A stretch of 5,937 nt of DNA from Flavobacteriia bacterium (GTDB lineage: Bacteria > Bacteroidota > Bacteroidia > Flavobacteriales > Flavobacteriaceae): contig DRQI01000441.1 in the NCBI GenBank assembly GCA_011330545.1, positions 1 through 5,937 on the forward strand. Reading direction: 5' to 3'. Below, in pieces: positions 1 through 5,706 of the stretch (within the stretch, counting starts at the first letter, position 1; every line of letters begins with the position of its first letter). A program made the position numbers and the translations under genes. The notes under the pieces were generated by a model. The model worked only from the letters and a program-made list of their open reading frames with translations, was not told the DNA's origin and searched no databases.

Positions 1-225
<225 letters not shown>

Positions 226-241
226 AAATAAAGCACTTATA

Positions 242-1042
242 TTATCTTCTGGCGAATAAATTGTTCAAGTCAAAAATAGCACCAACACTAAAAAAAATGA
301 GTGTATCGTTAAATTTACTTCCAGAGAGGTCACTGGGGGCATCCAATCCGTCAACTTTATCAGATAAAAAATACTGCCAACGCGCATCTACGAATAAGTC
401 GAAATTTTCCATTTTATAGCGGGTACCTGCACTAAACGTAAGAGAAAAAGTATTATCTTTTTCAACAAATACAGCATTTTGCTGCCATGGGGCAGGTAAA
501 ACTGTAGGGTCTGAAATATAATCTCCTAAATCAGATGTTAATTGAGGGTCAAAACTGTTGTATTGAACTCCAAGGCTTACATAAGGTGCGAATTTATCAG
601 CAGTATTAAATAACAGGCCATAATCTTCTAAATTATTAAAATAATACTCTAACTGAGTACCTATGTTAAATATTTTAGTACTTCCCTTCATCGCTCGTAT
701 TTTATCTCCAAATGGCCCAGGTTGTTCTGCAAATCTACCTTTATGCTCTAAATTTGTATTTGTATAGAAAGATACTTCTGTTCTTAATTTAAAGTGGTCT
801 GAAAAAAAACTGGCACCATTTCTCCAATTATAATTACTTCCATAAAAACTTAAATAATGTGTAAAAGCAACACCAAAACTAGTTGCCGTACTGCTAGGCA
901 AGTGATGCCGCTCTCCATAATCGGTTTGCATCGTTACAGGCCCAAAAGCAACACCAATTTCATGGCTCAATTGAAGTTGAGCAAAAGAATTAGATAGTGG
1001 AAAAAACAATAATAATACAAGTATTCTGTAAATTGGTTTCAT
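242..1042 (-). CDS. Secreted, probably outer-membrane protein, THC0290_0291-like
   Basis: This 266-residue protein begins with a clear Sec signal peptide: Lys2 and Arg6, a hydrophobic core at about 7-16, and a likely signal peptidase I site after Ala21 (SFA|Q). The mature part starts LSHEIGVAFGPVTMQTDYGE and continues with alternating hydrophobic/polar stretches rich in Tyr, Phe and Asn. It ends in an amphipathic strand with aromatic and hydrophobic residues (IFFSVGAIFDLNNLF), which suggests an outer-membrane beta-barrel or related beta protein. The opening motif resembles a Flavobacteriia family that databases label THC0290_0291, some members of which carry an erroneous 'glutamate dehydrogenase' name; that link is from memory. 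No enzyme motif is visible and the function is unknown. The ATG at 1042 is chosen because the signal peptide starts there. A 108-bp AT-rich gap separates it from the upstream alkyltransferase-like gene, so it may have its own promoter, but I found no clean TAnnTTTG box. Confidence 0.85.
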   Translation of the reverse strand: MKPIYRILVLLLFFPLSNSFAQLQLSHEIGVAFGPVTMQTDYGERHHLPSSTATSFGVAFTHYLSFYGSNYNWRNGASFFSDHFKLRTEVSFYTNTNLEHKGRFAEQPGPFGDKIRAMKGSTKIFNIGTQLEYYFNNLEDYGLLFNTADKFAPYVSLGVQYNSFDPQLTSDLGDYISDPTVLPAPWQQNAVFVEKDNTFSLTFSAGTRYKMENFDLFVDARWQYFLSDKVDGLDAPSDLSGSKFNDTLIFFSVGAIFDLNNLFARR

Positions 1043-1150
1043 GTACTTACCCCTTTTTTGCGCAATTTAACAAAAAATATGCAAAAGCGTTATTTAAAAT
1101 TATCAAATTAAACTTATTTTATAAAAAATTATTGTAATTCAAAGTGAAAA

Positions 1151-1483
1151 TTACCCTATATTTTTTGAAGGATTCCAAAAAACAGTTTCAAAATGTATAA
1201 TTTTATCGTCTTTTATTTGTATTCCTTCATTTTCCAATAGTTGTTGCATTAAGTTAATACCACTAAAATGATGTTTACCGGTGAGTACACCATTTCTATT
1301 TACCACCCTATGTGCAGGAATAGAATGGTCACCACCTACTGAATTCATAGCCCACCCTACCATTCTCGCCGATTTAGCAGCTCCTAGAAATTTGGCAATG
1401 GCACCATAAGAAGTAACTCTTCCGTAAGGTATTTTTCGAGCTACATCGTAGACTTTTTCAAAAAAATTATCATTGTTTTTCAT
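1151..1483 (-). CDS. Alkyltransferase-like protein (MGMT-fold, Cys replaced by Ala)
   Basis: This 110-residue protein consists only of the C-terminal DNA-binding domain of the O6-methylguanine-DNA methyltransferase family. Visible family landmarks are IPYGRVTSYGAIA (conserved Tyr26), the helix-turn-helix recognition segment SARMVGWAM with the nucleotide-flipping 'arginine finger' Arg40, and IPAHRVVNRNG in place of the methyltransferase active site PCHR. The reactive cysteine is therefore Ala57, and the protein should not be able to accept alkyl groups. Characterised alkyltransferase-like proteins (ATL/eATL, E. coli YbaZ) bind O6-alkylguanine, flip it out, and hand the lesion to nucleotide excision repair; I infer the same role here. 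Most known ATLs have Trp at this position, while PAHR is the form I associate with Bacteroidota. The gene lies 39 bases after trmB on the same strand and is probably cotranscribed with it. Its length is normal for ATLs, so it is not a truncated MGMT. Confidence 0.92.
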   Translation of the reverse strand: MKNNDNFFEKVYDVARKIPYGRVTSYGAIAKFLGAAKSARMVGWAMNSVGGDHSIPAHRVVNRNGVLTGKHHFSGINLMQQLLENEGIQIKDDKIIHFETVFWNPSKNIG

Positions 1484-1522
1484 AGAGTTTTAGGTAGCTC
1501 ATCAGAACAAAAATAAGAAATA

Positions 1523-2197
1523 TTAACAATATTTGAGCGTAAACTTTAGGTAAGTAATGGGTTTCCCTTTTTCTAAAAACTGTTTTTCATAAAATGTTTG
1601 TGTCAAAACAGCTTCTTTTGGGGCATGAAGATTACCATAAATATCATGATGTGCGTATATAATATTATGTTTTCCTTCTTGCAGCAAGCCCAAGGTATAG
1701 CCAAATAAAAATTCACTGTCTGTTTTGAGGTGTACAATTCCGTTTGCGATTAGAATTTTCTGATATTTTTTTAAGAAATCAGGATTTGTTAAACGGTGTT
1801 TCGTTCGTTTAAACTTTACTTGAGGGTCAGGAAAAGTTATCCATATTTGATGAATCTCGTTTTCTTCAAAACACATATCAATTAATTCTATTTGAGTTCT
1901 TAAAAATGCAACATTGGTAAGTTTGGTATCTAGTGCTGTTTTAGCCCCTCGCCAAAAACGAGCACCTTTAATATCGACACCAATATAATTAACAGTAGGA
2001 TTTTGTTTGGCAAGAGCAATAGTATATTCACCTTTGCCACAGCCTAATTCTAAAATGATTGGGTTATTATTTTTAAAAAAAGTATGCCATCCGCCCTTTA
2101 AATAAAAACCATCAGAAATTTCTTTACGAGAAGGTTGTATTACATTGGCAAATGTTTCATTTTCGCGAAAACGCTTTAATTTATTTTTGCTTCCCAA
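1523..2197 (-). CDS. trmB: tRNA (guanine-N7-)-methyltransferase TrmB
   Basis: This 224-residue SAM-dependent methyltransferase makes m7G at position 46 in the tRNA variable loop. The Rossmann motif I is ILELGCGKGEYTIAL (about residues 48-62), followed by YIGVDIKGARFWRGAK (71-86). The family-specific substrate and catalytic segment is ITFPDPQVKFKRTKHRLTNP (about 120-139, with the invariant Pro-Asp-Pro), then HLKTDSEFLFGYT, which contains the conserved TD pair. The basic N-terminus MGSKNKLKRFRENETF is typical of Bacteroidota members. The start codon is TTG (2195-2197). An in-frame TAG lies seven codons upstream with no ATG or GTG between, and starting later would remove the conserved N-terminus. 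The gene follows the DUF6341-like gene by 18 bases and precedes the alkyltransferase-like gene by 39, which suggests one transcript. Confidence 0.95.
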   Translation of the reverse strand: MGSKNKLKRFRENETFANVIQPSRKEISDGFYLKGGWHTFFKNNNPIILELGCGKGEYTIALAKQNPTVNYIGVDIKGARFWRGAKTALDTKLTNVAFLRTQIELIDMCFEENEIHQIWITFPDPQVKFKRTKHRLTNPDFLKKYQKILIANGIVHLKTDSEFLFGYTLGLLQEGKHNIIYAHHDIYGNLHAPKEAVLTQTFYEKQFLEKGKPITYLKFTLKYC

Positions 2198-2215
2198 GAT
2201 AAAGAAATTGAAAAA

Positions 2216-2413
2216 CTATAAAGCCCCTTCTTTGTGTTGCTTAGCCATTTGTCCTAACCAGTAAAACATCGCTATAAAACCAATGGTGATTAAAATAACG
2301 TTTACTGTGTTTGATATCCACCACCCATCCATAGACCTAAAAAAATCATAAGGTTTAAATGCAATGTTGGTACAAAATTCACCAATGGCTCTAAAAATAT
2401 TGTTAGCAATCAT
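2216..2413 (-). CDS. Small single-span membrane protein, DUF6341-like
   Basis: This 65-residue protein has an amphipathic N-terminal half (FRAIGEFCTNIAFKPYDFFR), a WWISNTVN motif at about 31-38, one strong transmembrane helix at about 36-53, and a short charged tail (AKQHKEGAL). The pattern of 'F.P.D..R...WW.(S/A)NT.N' followed by one helix and a polar tail matches the flavobacterial DUF6341 family as I remember it. The usual members have a somewhat longer acidic tail, so this copy looks slightly short. No function is known. It is the first gene of the putative DUF6341-trmB-ATL operon and is transcribed away from the DUF6427-like membrane gene. A perfect TAnnTTTG box lies 21 bases before the ATG. 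The family assignment is moderately sure; that it is a real gene is supported by the tight operon spacing and the promoter. Confidence 0.8.
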   Translation of the reverse strand: MIANNIFRAIGEFCTNIAFKPYDFFRSMDGWWISNTVNVILITIGFIAMFYWLGQMAKQHKEGAL

Positions 2414-2429
2414 ATCTTAAGTATATTTA
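2400..2429 (+). promoter_or_regulatory. Candidate promoter of the DUF6427-like gene (-33 and -7)
   Basis: TTG at 2400-2402 is followed after 19 bases by TATATTTA at 2422-2429, which matches TAnnTTTG at all but the last base. Both the spacing and the distance to the ATG at 2456 (26 bases) fit Bacteroidota promoters. The -33 element lies inside the DUF6341-like coding region, so the two divergent promoters are interleaved and could influence one another. Confidence 0.45.
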
Positions 2430-2466
2430 CCGGGCAAAAGTATAAAATATTTACAATGATTGCTAA
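2403..2466. repeat. 11-bp perfect inverted repeat spanning two divergent start codons
   Basis: The left arm TTAGCAATCAT (2403-2413) is the exact reverse complement of the right arm ATGATTGCTAA (2456-2466). The arms are 42 bases apart, and each begins exactly at the start codon of one divergent gene, so both proteins start Met-Ile-Ala. Identity stops at once beyond both ends of the arms. It could be a shared operator, a shared translation-initiation element, a scar of a local inversion, or coincidence. Confidence 0.6.
2435..2442 (-). promoter_or_regulatory. Promoter -7 box for DUF6341-trmB-ATL operon
   Basis: On the minus strand this reads TACTTTTG, an exact match to the Bacteroidota primary-sigma -7 consensus TAnnTTTG. 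It ends 21 bases before the ATG at 2413, leaving room for a leader of roughly 15 bases. No TTG (-33 element) is found at the usual 17-23 base spacing, so the assignment rests on the -7 box and its position alone. Confidence 0.55.
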
Positions 2467-3373
2467 ATTTTTTAATAAAACAAAACCTATAAATACGCTT
2501 ATAGAGTTAGTTTTTCTAATTGTAATCTATACAATTGCTACTTTTAAACTTGTTGAATATGATTTGAATTTTCAATTCATACTAGAAAGAACAGTAATAT
2601 TTGTTTTATTATTATTTACTGTTTTTGCCGTCAATTTTATCATTAGAAAAAACGGATTGACAAAAAACAATTCTTATACGCTCCTGTTATTTATATTGTG
2701 CATTACTATTTTCCCTTTTTCTATAATAAACAATATCCTTTTAATCACTCATTTTTTTTTGTTGTTGGCATACAGGAGAATTTACAGCTTACGAACAGGG
2801 AAAGACACAAAAGAAAAATTATTTGATAGCGGCTTTTGGATTGGCATAGCAACACTGATTTATCCATGGAGTTTTGCCTATATGGTATTAATATACATGG
2901 CCATTTATATTTTTAACAAACGGACCTTTAGAAATGTACTGATTCCTTTAATAGGGTTTTTTACGCCAATTTTATTGTACGGGGTATATCTCTTGGCAAT
3001 GGATGATTTTAATAACTTTCAGCTACACTTGAAGTATAGTTTTCAATTTTTGAATTATAATTCTTTGAAGTTGGTGATTCCTATTGCACTGATCTTGGGG
3101 TATTTATTATGGGTAATTTTTCCTACAACAGCAAAGATAATAGCTGTCAATAATGAGTTTAGAACTTCTTGGTTTTTATTATTGGTTCACTTATTAATAG
3201 GAATACTTATCATTATTCCTTCTCCGGTTAAAGATGGCTCAGAATTTTTATTTTTATTTTTTCCGGCCTCTATTATTTTGGCAAATTATATCCAAATTAT
3301 AGAAGAGAGGTGGTTTAAAGAAGTCTTTTTATACCTGTTTTTATTAATAGCAATTATTCCGTTTGTTATTTGA
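2456..3373 (+). CDS. Polytopic inner-membrane protein, DUF6427-like
   Basis: This 305-residue, very hydrophobic protein has roughly nine to ten predicted membrane segments, starting at about residues 16-33, 45-62, 74-92 and 93-106, with the last running to the C-terminus (FLYLFLLIAIIPFVI). The N-terminus MIAKFFNKTKPINTLIELVF, with its FFNK.KPIN motif before the first helix, resembles the flavobacterial DUF6427 family, which I recall lying next to upp and DUF6341 genes. A short loop, AYRRIYSLRTGKDTKEKLFDSGFWIGIA (about 105-132), carries most of the charged residues and is probably cytoplasmic. I recognise no transport or enzyme motif, so the function is unknown. The ATG at 2456 fits the family N-terminus and the promoter. 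A run of nine T (2752-2760) inside the gene does not break the frame. It ends 31 bases before the convergent upp stop, with no clear terminator between. Confidence 0.85.
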   Translation: MIAKFFNKTKPINTLIELVFLIVIYTIATFKLVEYDLNFQFILERTVIFVLLLFTVFAVNFIIRKNGLTKNNSYTLLLFILCITIFPFSIINNILLITHFFLLLAYRRIYSLRTGKDTKEKLFDSGFWIGIATLIYPWSFAYMVLIYMAIYIFNKRTFRNVLIPLIGFFTPILLYGVYLLAMDDFNNFQLHLKYSFQFLNYNSLKLVIPIALILGYLLWVIFPTTAKIIAVNNEFRTSWFLLLVHLLIGILIIIPSPVKDGSEFLFLFFPASIILANYIQIIEERWFKEVFLYLFLLIAIIPFVI

Positions 3374-3404
3374 ATTCGCCATGAAAAGCTACGTCAAAGA
3401 AGTG

Positions 3405-4058
3405 TTATAATTTTGTTCCGTATGATAAATCGCCGGCGTCTCCTAATCCGGGAACAATATATCCTTTGGCATTTAGTTTTTCATCAATGGCGGCAATCCA
3501 TAAATGCGTATTTTCAGGAAAAAGATTTTCGATGTAATCAATACCGGTTTTTGAACCGATTACCGAAACAATATGAATTTGTTTAGGGGTACCATGGCTT
3601 TTTAAAGCACGATAAGTATTCTCTAAAGTCTTTCCGGTGGCTAACATGGGGTCTGTTAAGATTAAGGTTTTGTTTTCAAGTGAAGGGGCTGCCAGGTACT
3701 TTACAATAATTTCAAACTCATCACTATTATCAAGATGGTATCGATATGCCGAAATAAATGCATTTTCGGCCGTATCAAAATAATTTAACAGCCCTTGGTG
3801 TAACGGAATGCCGGCACGCAAAACAGAGCATAAAACCAGGCTATTTGTTGGTAGTATCATCGCTTTATTGCCTAACGGCGTTTGAACAGTTGCCTCCGTA
3901 TATGCTAATGTTTTACTGAGCTCATAACTTAAAATTTCACCAATACGTTCAATATTTCTTCTGAAGCGCATCGCATCATTTTGTATGTTAACGTCTCTAA
4001 TTTCAGAAATAAATTGATTTAAAACAGAATTGTTAGTCCCAAGATTATGTAGTATCAA
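3405..4058 (-). CDS. upp: Uracil phosphoribosyltransferase
   Basis: Upp converts uracil and PRPP to UMP in the cytoplasmic pyrimidine salvage pathway. The protein shows MRFRRNIERIGEILSYE (about 30-46), LCSVLRAGIPLHQGLLNYF (76-94), the PRPP-binding loop LILTDPMLATGKTL (132-145), and the C-terminal uracil-binding segment YIVPGLGDAGD (200-210). I start it at TTG 4056-4058, giving 217 residues beginning MILHNLGTNNSVLNQF, which matches the usual flavobacterial N-terminus and length. An ATG at 4157 in the same frame would add 33 residues, but these look non-conserved and that ATG lies upstream of the best promoter box, which argues against it. The gene converges on the DUF6427-like gene and diverges from the Kbp-like gene. 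Confidence 0.95.
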   Translation of the reverse strand: MILHNLGTNNSVLNQFISEIRDVNIQNDAMRFRRNIERIGEILSYELSKTLAYTEATVQTPLGNKAMILPTNSLVLCSVLRAGIPLHQGLLNYFDTAENAFISAYRYHLDNSDEFEIIVKYLAAPSLENKTLILTDPMLATGKTLENTYRALKSHGTPKQIHIVSVIGSKTGIDYIENLFPENTHLWIAAIDEKLNAKGYIVPGLGDAGDLSYGTKL

Positions 4059-4075
4059 AACAGTAAGATTTTGTG

Positions 4076-4083
4076 CAAACCTA
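4076..4083 (-). promoter_or_regulatory. Promoter -7 box for upp
   Basis: The minus strand reads TAGGTTTG, an exact TAnnTTTG match. It ends 17 bases before the TTG start at 4058, which implies a leader of only about ten bases. No TTG -33 element is present at the usual spacing. If this is the promoter, the in-frame ATG at 4157 is not transcribed from it, which supports the shorter protein. Confidence 0.5.
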
Positions 4084-4212
4084 CATAAATTTTTTGTTTT
4101 AATTTTAAAGAAGTAAAATGAAATATTTTTTTCTGATGAGTACTCTTTAAATTTCAAAATAATTTTTTATTGCCCATGCAGAAGCTACTTTAATAGCAAT
4201 GTTTAAACAGAA

Positions 4213-4220
4213 TAGATTTG
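4213..4220 (+). promoter_or_regulatory. Candidate -7 box for the Kbp/YgaU-type gene
   Basis: TAGATTTG is an exact TAnnTTTG match, 82 bases before the ATG at 4303, implying a leader of about 75 bases. A poorer alternative, TATCTTCA at 4252-4259, is nearer the gene. Neither has a TTG at 17-23 bases upstream. The 244 bases between the upp and Kbp-type start codons hold these divergent signals and nothing else I can recognise. Confidence 0.4.
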
Positions 4221-4302
4221 CACAATTTTTCATAAAATTGTAAAATTATTGTATCTTCACATCATTAAAATATTTATTAATCAAATAAAACAATTAAAAA
4301 TT

Positions 4303-4770
4303 ATGGGACTATTTTCATTCATTAAAAATGCCGGGGCAAAAGTTTTTGGTATCGGTAAAACTACTGCTGAAGAAGCCACTGAAGCAGCTGCTGAAAAAGC
4401 AAATAAATTAGTAAATGCTGTAGAAGCACTTGGCTTTGCAGTTGTTGATTTAGACATTACCGTTGTTGATGACTTAGCAACTGTTTATGGCGAAGCAGAA
4501 AATCAAGCCACCAGAGAAAAAGTTGTATTGGTAGTGGGTAATACCGAAGGCATTGCCAGTGTTGATGATAGAATGACTACTGCGGTTCAAGAACCTGAAG
4601 CTCAATTCCATACTGTGGTAAGAGGTGATACTTTAGGTAAGATTGCAAAAACGTATTATGGAAATGCTATGAAGTATCCCGTAATATTTGAGGCTAATAA
4701 ACCGATGCTTACACATCCTGATAAAATATATCCGGGGCAAGTATTGCGTATTCCGGCATTGGAAGACTAG
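4303..4770 (+). CDS. BON-LysM protein, Kbp/YgaU-type
   Basis: This 155-residue soluble protein begins MGLFSFIKNAGAKVFG, almost the same opening as E. coli Kbp (YgaU), a cytoplasmic potassium-binding protein. An Ala/Glu-rich helix (about 20-35) leads into a BON domain (about 35-92) ending GNTEGIASVDDRM. After a linker comes a LysM domain (about 102-152) with FHTVVRGDTLGKIAKTYYGN and IFEANKPMLTHPDKIYPGQVLRIP. The domain order, length and C-terminal wording match Kbp closely. There is no signal peptide, so an intracellular role is more likely than peptidoglycan binding despite the LysM. Potassium binding here is inferred by homology. The start at 4303 is preferred over an in-frame upstream start at 4249 because MGLF is the conserved N-terminus and the added 18 residues are low-complexity. 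The gene is monocistronic and ends at a strong terminator. Confidence 0.92.
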   Translation: MGLFSFIKNAGAKVFGIGKTTAEEATEAAAEKANKLVNAVEALGFAVVDLDITVVDDLATVYGEAENQATREKVVLVVGNTEGIASVDDRMTTAVQEPEAQFHTVVRGDTLGKIAKTYYGNAMKYPVIFEANKPMLTHPDKIYPGQVLRIPALED

Positions 4771-4788
4771 AAAATCAACAAAAATTAT

Positions 4789-4814
4789 AAGCCTCCTTAT
4801 TGGGGGCTTTTTTT
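4789..4814 (+). terminator. Rho-independent terminator, possibly bidirectional
   Basis: AAGCCTCC (4789-4796) pairs with GGGGGCTT (4802-4809) with one G-U wobble and a five-base loop, TTATT. A run of seven T (4808-4814) follows. It lies 18 bases after the Kbp-type stop codon. On the minus strand the same stem is preceded by A's and followed by ATAATTTTT, so it could also end the convergent lipoprotein transcript, whose TAA stop codon (4813-4815) overlaps the T-run. Confidence 0.9.
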
Positions 4815-5673
4815 ATGGAAACCTTCGAAGATTATTTTTAGTAAAACGCCACTCAGGAGTATCTAAAACACTTAAATTTTTTGCACTATACCAGGGCGAT
4901 ATTTGTCGATTATTGAAATTTTTGAGTACGTGAATTTCTTGGGCAGGCATATAACTTTGAGCCAATAAAAAGATTACCTCTCCTTCCTTATTTTTTGCCA
5001 TATCAACTACAATTACAGCATGCCCGGGACTGCCTCCTTGAATAAAAACATCGCCAATTTGTAACTCTTGCAGGGTTATTTTTTGCATTTCTTTTTCTAA
5101 AGAAAGGGTACCGGCGTAACTAAAAACCATCGTTAAGTACTTTTGAAAACTCTTTCTAGAATCTCCTTTTTGGCCTCCAACGTACCACGTTACCTTATTG
5201 CCGGTTACTTTTATCCTTTTTCCTTGCCGCCATTTGCCGTAAGCAGCTTTAAAGCCATTTGTAAAGTTAAAATGGATGTCATCAAATAATTTTTCTTTAT
5301 ATAAGTATTCAGCGCGCAGTCTCATAGTGGCATCTGCACATTGCTGCAAATCGCGATTGCCTACGCTGATATTTAAAACGGCATCGTGAACGTCTTGCCG
5401 GTATTTTAAATCTCGATTGTATAAATGCACTTTGGCTCCGTGAGGCTTTAAGTTAAAATTTTGTAAATACTCTTGAAATGAGTCTTTTGCGGGTTGTAGC
5501 CTAATAAAACCCTCAGGTGTGTTAAAGCGTGTTCTTATAGTTTTTCCTTTAGGATTCACTAGCGAGTTTGATTGGGCAACAATTAAAGAGGATGTTATAT
5601 GCTGTTTATTGCCAGTGTCTTTTTTGCAGGAAACAAAACTGAGAATCAGTAAAATAAAAATGGATTTTTGCAT
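4813..5673 (-). CDS. DUF4846-family lipoprotein
   Basis: This 286-residue protein starts with a lipoprotein signal peptide: Lys3, a hydrophobic core at 5-14, and a lipobox FVSC with Cys16 followed by KK. It should therefore be lipid-anchored in the envelope. The body matches what I know of DUF4846: NTPEGFIRL (about 51-59), SFQEYLQNFNLKPHG (65-79), LQQCADATMRLRAEYL (109-124), FTNGFKAAYGKWRQG (137-151), and GDVFIQGGSPGHAVIVVDMA (207-226), then LLAQSYMPAQEIHVL (236-250). No biochemical function is established to my knowledge. The GDVFI...PGHAVIVVD stretch resembles the His-bearing strand of NlpC/P60-like cysteine hydrolases, and Cys112 could be a partner residue; this is inference only. The gene converges on the Kbp-type gene, its stop codon overlaps the shared terminator, and its upstream region abuts a palindromic element starting at 5707. 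Confidence 0.9.
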   Translation of the reverse strand: MQKSIFILLILSFVSCKKDTGNKQHITSSLIVAQSNSLVNPKGKTIRTRFNTPEGFIRLQPAKDSFQEYLQNFNLKPHGAKVHLYNRDLKYRQDVHDAVLNISVGNRDLQQCADATMRLRAEYLYKEKLFDDIHFNFTNGFKAAYGKWRQGKRIKVTGNKVTWYVGGQKGDSRKSFQKYLTMVFSYAGTLSLEKEMQKITLQELQIGDVFIQGGSPGHAVIVVDMAKNKEGEVIFLLAQSYMPAQEIHVLKNFNNRQISPWYSAKNLSVLDTPEWRFTKNNLRRFP

Positions 5674-5679
5674 ACGTAT

Positions 5680-5687
5680 TAAACGTA
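5680..5687 (-). promoter_or_regulatory. Weak -7-like box for the DUF4846 lipoprotein gene
   Basis: The minus strand reads TACGTTTA, seven of eight positions of TAnnTTTG if the n's are counted as matches. It ends only six bases before the ATG at 5673, so the transcript would be leaderless or nearly so. The -33 region would fall at about 5705-5713, right at the edge of the palindromic element, and holds no TTG. The true promoter may lie elsewhere, or transcription may come from upstream. Confidence 0.2.
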
Positions 5688-5706
5688 TTTGGGTTCAATA
5701 TTATTT

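Noticed and set aside
226..241. Terminator between the PLP-enzyme fragment and the convergent envelope protein gene
   Set aside because: No stem of useful length can be formed in this short AT-rich gap.
1043..1150. Possible promoter for the envelope protein gene in the 108-bp AT-rich gap
   Set aside because: T-rich near-matches (for example TATTTTTT on the minus strand) lack the final G or correct spacing to a TTG, so no single site can be supported.
2752..2760. Run of nine T in the DUF6427-like gene as a frameshift or phase-variation site
   Set aside because: The frame stays open through it with sensible membrane sequence on both sides, and such runs are expected at this base composition.
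4059..4157. In-frame 33-residue N-terminal extension of upp from ATG 4157
   Set aside because: It does not resemble the Upp N-terminus, makes the protein longer than the family, and lies upstream of the perfect -7 box at 4076-4083.
4249..4302. Upstream start giving an 18-residue extension of the Kbp-type protein
   Set aside because: The conserved Kbp N-terminus begins MGLF at 4303, and the extension is low-complexity Ile/Lys/Asn sequence overlapping the AT-rich leader.
4688..4933. Open frame of 81 codons on the plus strand
   Set aside because: It overlaps the end of the LysM domain, the terminator, and the antisense of the DUF4846 gene, and its translation has no family features.
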